This document shows positions 30,431 to 38,323 of a DNA stretch of 64,000 bases, piece by piece. This DNA comes from a virus: IMG/VR virus record IMGVR_UViG_3300029955_000013, positions 19,901 through 83,900 of that record; one strand, given 5' to 3'. Position 1 is the first letter of the stretch, and the number at the start of each line of letters is the position of its first letter. Made by a program: the position numbers and the translations under genes. The notes beneath the pieces are model-generated. The model did no database searches. It was not told the DNA's origin and was given only the letters and a program-made list of their open reading frames with translations.

Positions 30431-30769
30431 ATGGCTGAATATTATCATATAACTAATAGTAAAAACCTTAGTAATATCCTTACGGAAGGCCTGATACCAA
30501 ACAAGGGATATGGCATGAGCCGTAGGTTAATAAAGCATAACAAAAACTTTATTACGGATAATATTGCCTACATAATTCATAAGCAGATAGGCTTCAAAAG
30601 GTTTATTACAAAAGATTATGTAGTTCTTAATATCGAGCCATACGGTTTAAATATCAAAGAACACACTTATTGGGATCATATAAACCATAAACATGAAGTT
30701 GCAAAGCATGAGTTTGTTTGTTTTGACGTAATATTACCGAACAAAATTAGTGTAATGCAGAACAATTAA
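30431..30769 (+). CDS. ADP-ribosyltransferase-fold-like small protein
   Basis: 112 residues from the ATG at 30431 (a start at 30419 would lie inside the tRNA). The opening YYHITNSKNLSNILTEGLIPNKG follows the H-x-T...NL-x-x-IL-x-x-GL-x-P signature of ADP-ribosyltransferase-like folds, including the tRNA phosphotransferase KptA and DarT-like enzymes. YVVLNIEPYGL could be the later core strand. T/A-ending codons are more frequent than in its neighbours. Substrate unknown; a role in tRNA processing or host modification is speculative. Confidence 0.5.
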   Translation: MAEYYHITNSKNLSNILTEGLIPNKGYGMSRRLIKHNKNFITDNIAYIIHKQIGFKRFITKDYVVLNIEPYGLNIKEHTYWDHINHKHEVAKHEFVCFDVILPNKISVMQNN

Positions 30770-30778
30770 AATAATTTT

Positions 30779-31651
30779 ATGAACACACGTATTGCGCCTT
30801 CCCCAACAGGCTTTTTTCATCTGGGGACTGCACGGACAGCTTATCACAACTGGCTTGTGGCTCGCGCAACGGGTGGCTTGTTCACCCTGAGGATCGACGA
30901 CACCGACGACGACAGGAACGATGAGGGTCATGTACAGATGATCTACGACTGCATGGACTGGCTTGGTCTCGATTATGACGATACTTTCAGGCAGAGCGAC
31001 CGGAACAAGATTTATGTTGATTACGCTCAGTTCCTTTTGGACATTGATTATGCTACTGTTGCCGACAATGGTGCTATAATGTTTAGATTTCGTGATGAAG
31101 ATTTAATTCACTTTTTTAACGACACTATCGCCGGCAAGATAGAAACTAAGCAGGATGACATCGACAATCTTAGGAGCCTTGTTCTTATGAAGTCTGATGG
31201 TAACCCTACTTATAACTTCTGTTCCATTGTCGACGACTACCTAAGCAAGATAGACTGGATAATTCGTGGCGCCGATCACATAAAGAATACGATAAAACAG
31301 CTACATGTCATAGAGGCAGTTCAGTCTTTGGATAATCCGGTTAATTATTGGAAACCAAAGTTCACCCATGTGGGCCTTATACACGACATGAGCAACAAGA
31401 AGCTGTCCAAGAGGACCGGTGCGAAAAGCGTGCTCGACTACAAGAACGAAGGCGTAAAGCCGGGTGCTCTGCTCAACACGCTGCTTAGGATTGGCTGGGC
31501 GCCTACCGACCCGAACTTCGACTCGAAGCATAAGATCGTGACGAAGGACATGGCGGTGGACATGATACTCAAGGAAGGTAACTTCAGGTCTGCTCCCGGT
31601 AAGTTCGATCCGATGAAACTCGCATACTACAATAAAAAGCATAGTAATTAA
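30779..31651 (+). CDS. Glutamyl-tRNA synthetase catalytic core (class I, truncated type)
   Basis: 290 residues. The start RIAPSPTGFFHLGTART carries the HIGH signature as HLGT (14-17), RIDDTD (38-43) matches the RIEDTD strand, GNPTYNF (141-147) and DWIIRGADHIKNTIKQ line the active site, and KLSKR (208-212) is the KMSKS loop. A complete GluRS has about 470-500 residues; the C-terminal anticodon-binding domains are missing, as in the GluRS-like enzyme that modifies tRNA-Asp. Three tRNA-Glu genes lie within 3.3 kb upstream. It may charge them or modify a tRNA. Confidence 0.85.
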   Translation: MNTRIAPSPTGFFHLGTARTAYHNWLVARATGGLFTLRIDDTDDDRNDEGHVQMIYDCMDWLGLDYDDTFRQSDRNKIYVDYAQFLLDIDYATVADNGAIMFRFRDEDLIHFFNDTIAGKIETKQDDIDNLRSLVLMKSDGNPTYNFCSIVDDYLSKIDWIIRGADHIKNTIKQLHVIEAVQSLDNPVNYWKPKFTHVGLIHDMSNKKLSKRTGAKSVLDYKNEGVKPGALLNTLLRIGWAPTDPNFDSKHKIVTKDMAVDMILKEGNFRSAPGKFDPMKLAYYNKKHSN

Positions 31652-31656
31652 AAAAA

Positions 31657-31676
31657 TGTCGCACATCAGTGCGACA
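31657..31676 (+). other. Stem-loop between GluRS-like gene and tRNA-Thr
   Basis: TGTCGCAC pairs perfectly with GTGCGACA around ATCA. No T-run follows; the tRNA starts 3 bases later, so it may be a processing signal or weak terminator. Confidence 0.6.
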
Positions 31677-31679
31677 CTC

Positions 31680-31750
31680 GCCCGTATAATTTAATGGAAG
31701 ACTAATCCTTTGGTATGGGATATGCATCAGTTCGATTCTGATTATGGGCT
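31680..31750 (+). tRNA. tRNA-Thr (GGT)
   Basis: GCCCGTA/TATGGGC acceptor, anticodon stem ATCCT/GGGAT with loop TTGGTAT, T-arm ATCAG-TTCGATT-CTGAT. Third Thr tRNA. Confidence 0.82.
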
Positions 31751-31766
31751 CATAAAATTTCAATTA

Positions 31767-31937
31767 ATGCAGTTATCGTTTGGTATTGGTGATACGGTTT
31801 ACGCGAACGTTGGTGGCCAGGAGATGAAAATATTGGATGTCTCTGGCAACACGTATATTTGTCAGGTAATTGTTGACGGTAAGACGGAAAAGGTTAACTT
31901 CGAAAAGGGAACAGTACACAAGAAAATAAGGAAATAA
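31767..31937 (+). CDS. Small beta-barrel-like protein
   Basis: 56 residues from the ATG at 31767; longer in-frame starts fall inside the tRNA. FGIGDTVYANVGGQEMKILDVSGNTYICQVIVDGKTEKVNF is a typical SH3/Tudor-like five-strand pattern. Function unknown. Confidence 0.5.
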   Translation: MQLSFGIGDTVYANVGGQEMKILDVSGNTYICQVIVDGKTEKVNFEKGTVHKKIRK

Positions 31938-31975
31938 TTTATAAATGGAAAACATTCACGTCTCGTCTGGATAGC

Positions 31976-31998
31976 TCATCATTGATCAACAATGATGA
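31976..31998 (+). promoter_or_regulatory. Hairpin covering a start codon
   Basis: TCATCATTG (31976-31984) pairs perfectly with CAATGATGA (31990-31998) around ATCAA. The ATG at 31992 lies in the 3' arm, so the hairpin would block initiation of the gene that follows. Confidence 0.55.
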
Positions 31999-32195
31999 CT
32001 ACAATTACAAGAACTCGATTTTGGAGAGTCGAGTGGATCCATAGAAATGGATACCGTGCACCACATTCGTTTGTGGAAGCAAAAAACAAGAAAGAGGCTG
32101 TGAAAATAGCCCAAGATAATTCCAGGTTTACTGATTTTCCCAAGACTTGGTCCTTTAATCTTGTCCGCTTAGTGGAGAAGGGAGAGGAAGAATAA
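31992..32195 (+). CDS. Small basic protein, unknown
   Basis: 67 residues (RTRFWRVEWIHRNGYRAPHSFVEAKNKKEAVKIAQDNSRF), the pattern of a small beta-alpha domain. Two overlapping ATGs (31992, 31995) lie in a 9-bp hairpin. No family recognised. Confidence 0.5.
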   Translation: MMTTITRTRFWRVEWIHRNGYRAPHSFVEAKNKKEAVKIAQDNSRFTDFPKTWSFNLVRLVEKGEEE

Positions 32196-32286
32196 ATGAC
32201 TTAAAACCGAACGGGTTTGTGGACAAGCAACAACCTGCTCCTGGCCAGCAATGGTATATGGAAAAACCACTTTAAATATGTTGTCG

Positions 32287-32310
32287 TGAAAGGGGGCGGT
32301 GACCCTTTCA
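32287..32310 (+). other. Stem-loop before tRNA-Gly
   Basis: TGAAAGGG pairs with CCCTTTCA around an 8-base loop, 3 bases before the tRNA. The rest of 32196-32286 shows no gene. Confidence 0.5.
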
Positions 32311-32313
32311 AAT

Positions 32314-32384
32314 GCGGGAGTAGCACAATGGTAGTGCACGGGCTTGCCAAGTCTGATACGAGGGTTCGATTCCCTTCTCCCGCT
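32314..32384 (+). tRNA. tRNA-Gly (GCC), copy 2
   Basis: GCGGGAG/CTCCCGC acceptor, anticodon loop TTGCCAA, T-arm GAGGG-TTCGATT-CCCTT. Probably a duplicate of the tRNA at 29312. Confidence 0.87.
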
Positions 32385-32419
32385 CAGGGTTAAAAAGAGT
32401 TTAAAATAAAAACAATTCT

Positions 32420-32692
32420 ATGAGTAATTTAAAGATACCTTCTTTTGAAGAGGTATTAGCGAATGATGGCAAGGCTGAAGACCTTGAGCTTATTAAGATA
32501 GAAAAGCAATCTCAGCTTGACACCCAGGTCAGGACCATAGAGGTTAAGATAGCAAGGGCACGCAAGCTTTTTGCGAAGTCTGTGATCGACCCGAAGATTG
32601 ACACTTTGGCGATTGCCTCAGAACTAAAGATATTGACTGCGGAACTCGAGCTTGCGAAGGAAATAAGAGAGGCGGTTTTCCCAAAAAATTAA
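32420..32692 (+). CDS. Small coiled-coil protein, unknown
   Basis: 90 residues, helical and charged (LDTQVRTIEVKIARARKLFAKSVID ... ASELKILTAELELAKEIREAVF). It follows tRNA-Gly and precedes an unknown gene by 4 bases. No family recognised. Confidence 0.55.
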   Translation: MSNLKIPSFEEVLANDGKAEDLELIKIEKQSQLDTQVRTIEVKIARARKLFAKSVIDPKIDTLAIASELKILTAELELAKEIREAVFPKN

Positions 32693-32696
32693 TTTG

Positions 32697-33476
32697 ATGA
32701 GCGTTATTGATGAACTTTGGAAACCTCAGCAAGAATCCGTTCACGATTATGACGACACTGTAAAAGAACTGCATCCGTACAAGGATTATATCCAGGAGAA
32801 GTATCGGCCGGAGCCTTGCGATTACAACAATTCGCCGCCTCGTTTTTATTATGGTTATGGCAACAGTTCTATTTTAATCACCAAGCAGCGTGGAAGGCGT
32901 AGGCATCTTGGGAAGCATATCATCATCAAAAAGACGCTTAAAAGCACCTATCTCGATTTTGAGCTTCCTGACAAACTTTACGTTACTGTAGAGGGTTTGA
33001 TCGTACATGAAAGCGATTTCTATTGTACTGATGACTCGTTCATGGAGGCGGAATACTTTACTAACAAGTCCATTTACCTGCAGTTTAAAGACGTTAGTTG
33101 CGACATCAACTTAATAGCTTATTTCTTGACCAATAAGGAGTATGATGATTACGAGAAGGAAGACTATCGGTATAGGAGCATGGGCATGATGAGTCCTGTG
33201 CTGGAAATTTACAAGTATCTGCACGAGGGTCGTTCGAAGATAGAGATCGTTTACTGCAATACCTTCTTTGATGATCCGAACAAGCATGTCATAAATAACA
33301 TGTTAAATACGAGTAAGTTTTTGATAGACCCGGTGGCCCCAATCGTACAAAGTGTTTGTGATCTCGGCCGGCATCTGTTCGTCAGCTCTAATGGTTACAT
33401 CTGTCACTGGAAGTTTTATACCAGATTAGATACAGACTTACTGATAAGACATGCTAAAAAACTTGTATTTCTATGA
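32697..33476 (+). CDS. Protein of unknown function
   Basis: 259 residues from the ATG at 32697. The N-terminus has RFYYGYGNSSILITKQRGRRRHLGKHIIIKK, then a beta-rich middle with aromatic residues; a C-terminal LFVSSNGYICHWKFYTRLDTDLL may be a strand pair. The last codons overlap the start of the P-loop gene by 4 bases. No family recognised. Confidence 0.55.
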   Translation: MSVIDELWKPQQESVHDYDDTVKELHPYKDYIQEKYRPEPCDYNNSPPRFYYGYGNSSILITKQRGRRRHLGKHIIIKKTLKSTYLDFELPDKLYVTVEGLIVHESDFYCTDDSFMEAEYFTNKSIYLQFKDVSCDINLIAYFLTNKEYDDYEKEDYRYRSMGMMSPVLEIYKYLHEGRSKIEIVYCNTFFDDPNKHVINNMLNTSKFLIDPVAPIVQSVCDLGRHLFVSSNGYICHWKFYTRLDTDLLIRHAKKLVFL

Positions 33477-33964
33477 ACATATTTGTGCTCGGCGGTACCA
33501 AGTCCGGTAAATCCACCATTGCGAAGTATATTGCTGATACGTATGGCTTCAAACTCATACAGATGTCCAAGCCGCTGAAAGATAGGTTCGAGCGTGGGGA
33601 TCTGAACATAGACGTTTACACGAACATGTTGGTTAAGACCACGCTTAGTTACATAGGTTCCAAAGAGAGGCGTAAATCTGAGTATTTCTTGAATTACGCT
33701 TTGCTGGAAATGGGGCCTAATAATGTGTTCGACGGTGTGCGGAACCCTCGTGACTTCATGAGGCTTTTCAATCACTTCGAGGACATGGTTATAAAGATGC
33801 CTGGCGAAGGCATAAATGCTTTTGAGGTGGATGGCTTAAGAGCTATATTCGGCTGCCACAGGTATATGTACAAGTACATGAGCGCAAAGCCGCTGATCAA
33901 GTACCATTACGATCTGGAGCTATCCATAGAGGAGAATTTCCAGAACAACAAAATAGTCATTTAA
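33473..33964 (+). CDS. P-loop kinase, dNMP/adenylate-kinase-like
   Basis: 163 residues. Walker A GGTKSGKST at 7-15, then a QMSKPLKDRFERG lid/base-binding region and FDGVRNPRDFMRLF, which resembles the strand and arginine segment of phage deoxynucleoside monophosphate kinases. The likely reaction is phosphoryl transfer from ATP to a dNMP. Other nucleotide genes lie at 56-58 kb. Substrate not predictable. Confidence 0.7.
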   Translation: MNIFVLGGTKSGKSTIAKYIADTYGFKLIQMSKPLKDRFERGDLNIDVYTNMLVKTTLSYIGSKERRKSEYFLNYALLEMGPNNVFDGVRNPRDFMRLFNHFEDMVIKMPGEGINAFEVDGLRAIFGCHRYMYKYMSAKPLIKYHYDLELSIEENFQNNKIVI

Positions 33965-33973
33965 AAGTAGCTT

Positions 33974-35185
33974 ATGGTTTCTAAATTCGCAATGGACGAC
34001 GCTTATGCTGTACAGGCAGACATTATAGAAGGTTGGTACACGAAGTACAAGTCCATGGATTTGCCTAACGGCTTCAAGAGGGTGTTGTATAGCTTTTCTA
34101 AAAGCGGCGTATCTGTTGCTCTCGGCAGGAATGAAAAATACGGGTATTTCATCTGCGCTTACGGTCAGGGCGAATATTCTTTCGTGATGACAGAAGCTGA
34201 TAGCGAGAACATTCCTGCCGAGGAAGTCTTTGACGTTAAAACTAAGGAAGGATTTATAAAGCATTTCGAGAGGTTTTGCAGGGAGTATAATTACTTGGAT
34301 TTCGAGGTAGTCGATAATGTAAGAGCCTATGATGACACGACGCTTTTCTGCCCGGCCGGGATGCAGAAGTATAAGAACGTGTTTAAGGCGGAGTGCCCAG
34401 AGGATGCTGACAAGGCCGTAAGGCGTCAGTACATGAAGCTAAATGAGAGTGTTATAGCAAATATTCAACCTTGCATAAGGATGAACGATTTGGATGATAT
34501 TGGTGACGGCACGCATTTGCTTTACTTCAACATGATGGGCCTTTTTGCATTTAGGACTCCTGGCTTTGGTGTTAGGCATGCTGTAAAATTTTGGCTTGAT
34601 TTCCTTGAGACGATCGGCTTGAAACCGGATCTTGTTACTGTCCACCCAGACAAGCAAGATTGGATATTTTATTACCAAGATGAAACGGTAGAGCAGAAAT
34701 ATGTAGACGATTTTCTTCAGTATAACGGGCCTGATTTCCTGCTCGATCCAGATTGCACGTGGACTGATGGCGAGATTGGAGGTTACTGTACGGAGTTCTA
34801 CATAAAGGACGTGGAGATAGGCAACATTGTGAATCCGCTTGGTAACTGCATAGATTGCGGCTTTGGCCTCGAGAGGATTCTGTATATACTCAATAATGAG
34901 TTGACTATCGCAACCGATTTGGACACGCTTAAGGAAACCATACTTAAGATATTAGACAGCGGTTACACGCCATCTAATCTCAAACAGGGCTATGTTTTAA
35001 GGAAGCTGTTGAGGGAGTTCGTCAAGAAGGGCGGCGAGATGGATCACGAGGTGTTTCTCGACGAGAAGGATAGGCAGCGAAAAATATATGACAGGTGGCT
35101 GCTGCTCAAGGATAAGCACAAGGACAAGAGCCCTGAATGGTGGTATGATACGCACGGGATTGATTTGAAAATGATAAACGGTTAA
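33974..35185 (+). CDS. Alanyl-tRNA synthetase-like class II core with N-terminal extension
   Basis: 403 residues. Residues about 1-95 are an extra domain not seen in AlaRS. From about 120 the AlaRS pattern is clear: DDTTLFCPAGMQKYKNVF (usual form DPTLLFTNAGMNQFK), then QPCIRMNDLDDIGDGTHLLYFNMMGLFAF (165-193, motif 2) and GNCIDCGFGLERILYI (motif 3). The editing and C-terminal oligomerisation domains of the roughly 870-residue enzyme are missing. No tRNA-Ala is seen in the window, so it may act on the host tRNA or on one outside. Confidence 0.75.
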   Translation: MVSKFAMDDAYAVQADIIEGWYTKYKSMDLPNGFKRVLYSFSKSGVSVALGRNEKYGYFICAYGQGEYSFVMTEADSENIPAEEVFDVKTKEGFIKHFERFCREYNYLDFEVVDNVRAYDDTTLFCPAGMQKYKNVFKAECPEDADKAVRRQYMKLNESVIANIQPCIRMNDLDDIGDGTHLLYFNMMGLFAFRTPGFGVRHAVKFWLDFLETIGLKPDLVTVHPDKQDWIFYYQDETVEQKYVDDFLQYNGPDFLLDPDCTWTDGEIGGYCTEFYIKDVEIGNIVNPLGNCIDCGFGLERILYILNNELTIATDLDTLKETILKILDSGYTPSNLKQGYVLRKLLREFVKKGGEMDHEVFLDEKDRQRKIYDRWLLLKDKHKDKSPEWWYDTHGIDLKMING

Positions 35186-35188
35186 TTT

Positions 35189-35506
35189 ATGACCAAAGCG
35201 CCTTTTGACGTCTTCTTTACTTTTGATATAAGTTTGAATATTGTGTCTTATGATTCGGATAGTGATACAATGAATTGGTTTAGCCGGTCTGTTCGTAATC
35301 AGATTAAGCTTCACGAGGAAGTTGGAAAGAAGATGGAAGACAGAGGCTATCTTTATGGCTGGTATGAAATATTGGAGACTGATTTTAACTTTCTCACACC
35401 GGCTAAAGAGTCGATCCAGGATAAAAAGGTAAAAGTAAAAGTCGGCGCCTATAAGGATGAACAGTTTATGTATTCTAAGAAAGAATTGGAAAAAATGGTA
35501 AGTTGA
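35189..35506 (+). CDS. Small charged protein, unknown
   Basis: 105 residues, Asp/Ser-rich start, then a helical and basic end (DKKVKVKVGAYKDEQFMYSKKELEKMV). It starts 3 bases after the AlaRS-like gene, implying shared translation. No family recognised. Confidence 0.5.
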   Translation: MTKAPFDVFFTFDISLNIVSYDSDSDTMNWFSRSVRNQIKLHEEVGKKMEDRGYLYGWYEILETDFNFLTPAKESIQDKKVKVKVGAYKDEQFMYSKKELEKMVS

Positions 35507-35516
35507 TAAGTAAGAT

Positions 35517-35592
35517 GGGCGATTACTCCCTCACCCTTATAAGGTGTTGAAAGGATAGTTGGTACAGTTCGGTTCGATCCCGAAATCGCCTA
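35517..35592 (+). tRNA. Aberrant tRNA, Ile-type anticodon (TAT), D-arm displaced
   Basis: The acceptor GGGCGAT/ATCGCCT and T-arm TTCGG-TTCGATC-CCGAA are perfect, and an anticodon hairpin TCACC-CTTATAA-GGTGT gives TAT. Only TACTCCC lies where the D-arm should be, while a D-loop-like AGTTGGTA lies after the anticodon arm in a 20-base variable region. Could be a rearranged or inactive gene. Confidence 0.6.
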
Positions 35593-35594
35593 CA

Positions 35595-36071
35595 ATGATT
35601 TACGATGAATTGTGTGGAGAGATTTATGACGAGGTGATAAAGTTTAATATTTTTAAACAGTACCTCGAGAATTACGATGTAGATTTGCCTAAGTTAAGAG
35701 TTGAGACGCTCGATTTTTGTTCACAGACAGTCGATGGCAGGGATGCGGATTATATGGCCAGGATTGCCGCGGCAAAGCCGAAGATTTATTTCGCTACTCT
35801 TATAAAGAGCAAGATACTTGGCGAGCTCGTTAAAATCAAGAAACGTCAAGATTTACTCGAGAAATGGCAGGCATCAGGCATATTGGATGGCTTACACCAG
35901 GGAGTTAACACTAATATTGTTGCATTGATGGAAAGCCAGTCGGAGCAGAGTATTACTGAAAACAGGAGCGCTGAGTTCTATTGGGACACAGTAAGGCTTC
36001 CGCTCGTAAGGAGTGTGTTAATTGATTCTTTAATCAAAGAAGCAGAGCATGACCAGGAAGAAAAGGTATGA
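35595..36071 (+). CDS. Helical protein of unknown function
   Basis: 158 residues from the ATG at 35595, which lies after the tRNA; the longer frame runs into the tRNA and is rejected. Mostly helical with AKPKIYFATLIKSKILGELVKIKKRQDLLEKW. It overlaps the next gene by 23 bases. No family recognised. Confidence 0.55.
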   Translation: MIYDELCGEIYDEVIKFNIFKQYLENYDVDLPKLRVETLDFCSQTVDGRDADYMARIAAAKPKIYFATLIKSKILGELVKIKKRQDLLEKWQASGILDGLHQGVNTNIVALMESQSEQSITENRSAEFYWDTVRLPLVRSVLIDSLIKEAEHDQEEKV

Positions 36072-36429
36072 ACTTACGAAATCGTCTGCCGATAAATTGA
36101 CAGACGCCATTGGGTGCAAGATAGATTTTAAGATAAAAGAGCTTGTAGTTTATCTTAACTTAAATAAGTTCGTTACATTTGCATCTTGTCAGGGACATAG
36201 GAGTCACGGCTTGCGTTACCCTTGGATTGATTTCGACATAAAGTCATACAATGGTTTATTCGATTTTATAAAGAGGCACAAAATCGTCGGCCTTGAAATA
36301 AAGCTCTTGGAAAGCGGTGATGGTTTCGTTATGAGGCTACAACCGGTAGACAAGACCAGGATAAAGGCGGCGAGGGATATTTTTCACATGCTTGAGAAGA
36401 AGTTAAGTAAAAGTTTTTGGAATAAATAA
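36049..36429 (+). CDS. Small basic protein, unknown
   Basis: 126 residues with a basic start (MTRKKRYELTKSSADKL) and a striking FVTFASCQGHRSHGLRYPWIDFDI segment that may form a metal or nucleotide site (Cys, two His, Asp). Overlaps the previous gene. No family recognised. Confidence 0.55.
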   Translation: MTRKKRYELTKSSADKLTDAIGCKIDFKIKELVVYLNLNKFVTFASCQGHRSHGLRYPWIDFDIKSYNGLFDFIKRHKIVGLEIKLLESGDGFVMRLQPVDKTRIKAARDIFHMLEKKLSKSFWNK

Positions 36430-36480
36430 GTGATTCTTAGTTTCATCGCTGTAGGGATTCTATTAATCAAAACAGTTAAA

Positions 36481-36834
36481 ATGAAAGATCTAAGAATGGC
36501 CTTTGAGGGTTTGAGGAAAAACCCAGTATTCGTTGAAAATTTCTCTTGTGTAGAAGACGTCTTTAATGGTTTTGTCACATCGGAAGAACAAGAGCAGGGA
36601 GTAGAGATACTATATGCTGCTTACCATAGACCAGATTGGGAAGGCTATGCTACAGTTTACTTCTACAATGCGATCTCCGGAAAGTATTACGAGGTACACG
36701 GCTCACACTGTTCCTGCTACGGCTTGGAAGGTCAATGGGTCCCAGAGGAATTATCGTTAGAGGGATTGCAATACATCCTCGACAATGGTAATTCACACGA
36801 GTATGACGACTTTAGAGAAATCTTGGGAAGTTAA
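36481..36834 (+). CDS. Small phage protein of unknown function
   Basis: 117 residues from the ATG at 36481 (a GTG at 36430 adds a doubtful hydrophobic extension). LYAAYHRPDWEGYATVYFYNAISGKYYEVHGSHCSCYGLEGQWVPEE is compact, aromatic-rich and contains His/Cys residues that could bind metal. It ends at a structured intergenic element. Confidence 0.6.
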   Translation: MKDLRMAFEGLRKNPVFVENFSCVEDVFNGFVTSEEQEQGVEILYAAYHRPDWEGYATVYFYNAISGKYYEVHGSHCSCYGLEGQWVPEELSLEGLQYILDNGNSHEYDDFREILGS

Positions 36835-36838
36835 AAAA

Positions 36839-36885
36839 ATGGTATCAAAGTATTGGGTGAGATTCCCAGTATTCCCTGATACCAA
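36839..36885 (+). other. Two-tier RNA hairpin
   Basis: TGGTATCA (36840-36847) pairs with TGATACCA (36877-36884), and inside it TATTGGG (36851-36857) pairs with CCCAGTA (36865-36871). An A-run precedes it and tRNA-Ile starts 4 bases after it. It may be a terminator or a processing signal. Confidence 0.55.
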
Positions 36886-36887
36886 AC

Positions 36888-36960
36888 AGGCCTGTATATC
36901 ATCGGTTAGATAGCCATGCTGATAACATGGAAGCAGTTGGTTCGACTCCAACCTGGCCTA
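36888..36960 (+). tRNA. tRNA-Ile (GAT), copy A
   Basis: Anticodon arm CCATG-CTGATAA-CATGG, D-arm TATC-ATCGGTTA-GATA, T-arm GTTGG-TTCGACT-CCAAC, acceptor AGGCCTG/CTGGCCT with one mismatch. Confidence 0.87.
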
Positions 36961-36975
36961 CACTAAAAGAATTTT

Positions 36976-38142
36976 ATGAAAGTAGATGTTAACCAGTTCA
37001 AGGAGATACCTTCTCCTCACGGAGTTGGATTGTGTGTCTACGGCGGCATGAGCGATGAAATCAAGGCATGGACCGAGTATCACGATATAAAGACAGAATT
37101 CCACGGAAGATTTACTAATTTTCTGTTTGACGGCCAGGATCTCGATAATTGTTTCAACGAGGGGAAGGTGTACGATTACGTGGATGGTTTTTCGCCGAAT
37201 CTTAATAAGCATTTGCACCTCGGTCATGCGTCTAATTTTGTAATAGCGAAAGCGTTGCAGAACATGGGAATTGGCAAGAAGTACATTGCGAACCTTGGTG
37301 ATACTGTTACTGGAGCTGTTGATAAGTTCGAGGCGCTCGAGGCTTTGAGTGACCTTTGGGACAAGTTTGATTACAAGGTCGATAAGATTTACTTCGCTAC
37401 ACAATTGGTAGGCGATGTTGAGATGGAGGATGGTACTGGCGATTATGTCGGCACGAAGGTTTTCGACGTGAACGGTCAGAAGATAGTTGGCCAGAAGAGC
37501 AACGGTAATTATAGTTACTTTTACCATGACGTCGTTCTCGCGAGCAAGTTGAAAGGCGAGACTCTGTATATGACCGGTTTCGAGCAGAAGGAGCACTTTG
37601 AGAGCTTGAAGTGTCTTTACCCCGGCACTAACCACCTGATGCTTGGCCTCGTGACGATCGACGGCAGGAAGATGTCGAGTAGCGAGGGTAACGTGATTAT
37701 GTTGGCGGACGTCATGGACACGCTCAGGACCGAATTTGGAGACGATCACCTTGCTTGGAATGTTTTGAGTGGTTATATACTCAAGTCAGACGTGGACTCG
37801 GTTAAGGACATCAATATGGCCAACATAGACAACCCACGACAGTCTCTCGGTTTGTACTTCAGTTACACGCTCGCAAAGTTGAAGAGCGCCGGCATGAATG
37901 TGGAGCTGAAGGAAAAGTTTAATTCTTTTCGGATGCAGTACAAGTTCTTGAAGGCAAAGACGAACCTGCAGCCGAGAATATTGTTCGACGGCATTTTCGA
38001 TGTTGCAAAGAAGATTAGTACTCTATACGTAAACCACCACATAGCAGGCAACAAGAAAAACCAGGAGCTGTACCAGCCTTTGATGGAGGATTTGCTGCTC
38101 GGCATGGTAAAGCTTGGCATGTTTGACGTAGATAAGGTTTAA
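36976..38142 (+). CDS. Arginyl-tRNA synthetase-like class I core
   Basis: 388 residues. YVDGFSPNLNKHLHLGHASNFVIAKAL (about 67-95) is the ArgRS opening with HLGH at 81-84 as HIGH; ANLGDTVTGAVDKFEAL follows; GLVTIDGRKMSSSEGNVI carries KMSSS at 232-236. The C-terminal 140 residues are helical as in the ArgRS anticodon-binding domain but shorter; bacterial ArgRS is about 550-590 residues. No tRNA-Arg is seen in the window although AGG codons are common, so it may charge a host tRNA. Confidence 0.78.
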   Translation: MKVDVNQFKEIPSPHGVGLCVYGGMSDEIKAWTEYHDIKTEFHGRFTNFLFDGQDLDNCFNEGKVYDYVDGFSPNLNKHLHLGHASNFVIAKALQNMGIGKKYIANLGDTVTGAVDKFEALEALSDLWDKFDYKVDKIYFATQLVGDVEMEDGTGDYVGTKVFDVNGQKIVGQKSNGNYSYFYHDVVLASKLKGETLYMTGFEQKEHFESLKCLYPGTNHLMLGLVTIDGRKMSSSEGNVIMLADVMDTLRTEFGDDHLAWNVLSGYILKSDVDSVKDINMANIDNPRQSLGLYFSYTLAKLKSAGMNVELKEKFNSFRMQYKFLKAKTNLQPRILFDGIFDVAKKISTLYVNHHIAGNKKNQELYQPLMEDLLLGMVKLGMFDVDKV

Positions 38143-38249
38143 AGATAGTGCACCGGGATGGGATACCGGAACAGAATGCGATCCTCAAAGAATATAGCAA
38201 TTAGGCCGCCTGTGGCTATGTGTTAAATGGTATGAGGCATCCCAACAAT
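38143..38249 (+). other. Intergenic stretch, no gene seen
   Basis: Contains a CCGG...CCGG hairpin near 38152-38168 but no plausible gene or complete tRNA. Confidence 0.4.
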
Positions 38250-38323
38250 GGGGAGGTGGCCAAATGGTGAAGGCACTTGACTGATAATCAAGAGATGTGT
38301 GAGTTCGAGCCTCACTCTCCCCA
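38250..38323 (+). tRNA. tRNA-Ile (GAT), copy B
   Basis: GGGGAGG/TCTCCCC acceptor, anticodon arm CTTGA-CTGATAA-TCAAG, T-arm GTGAG-TTCGAGC-CTCAC. Sequence differs widely from copy A, so not a recent duplicate. Confidence 0.87.
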
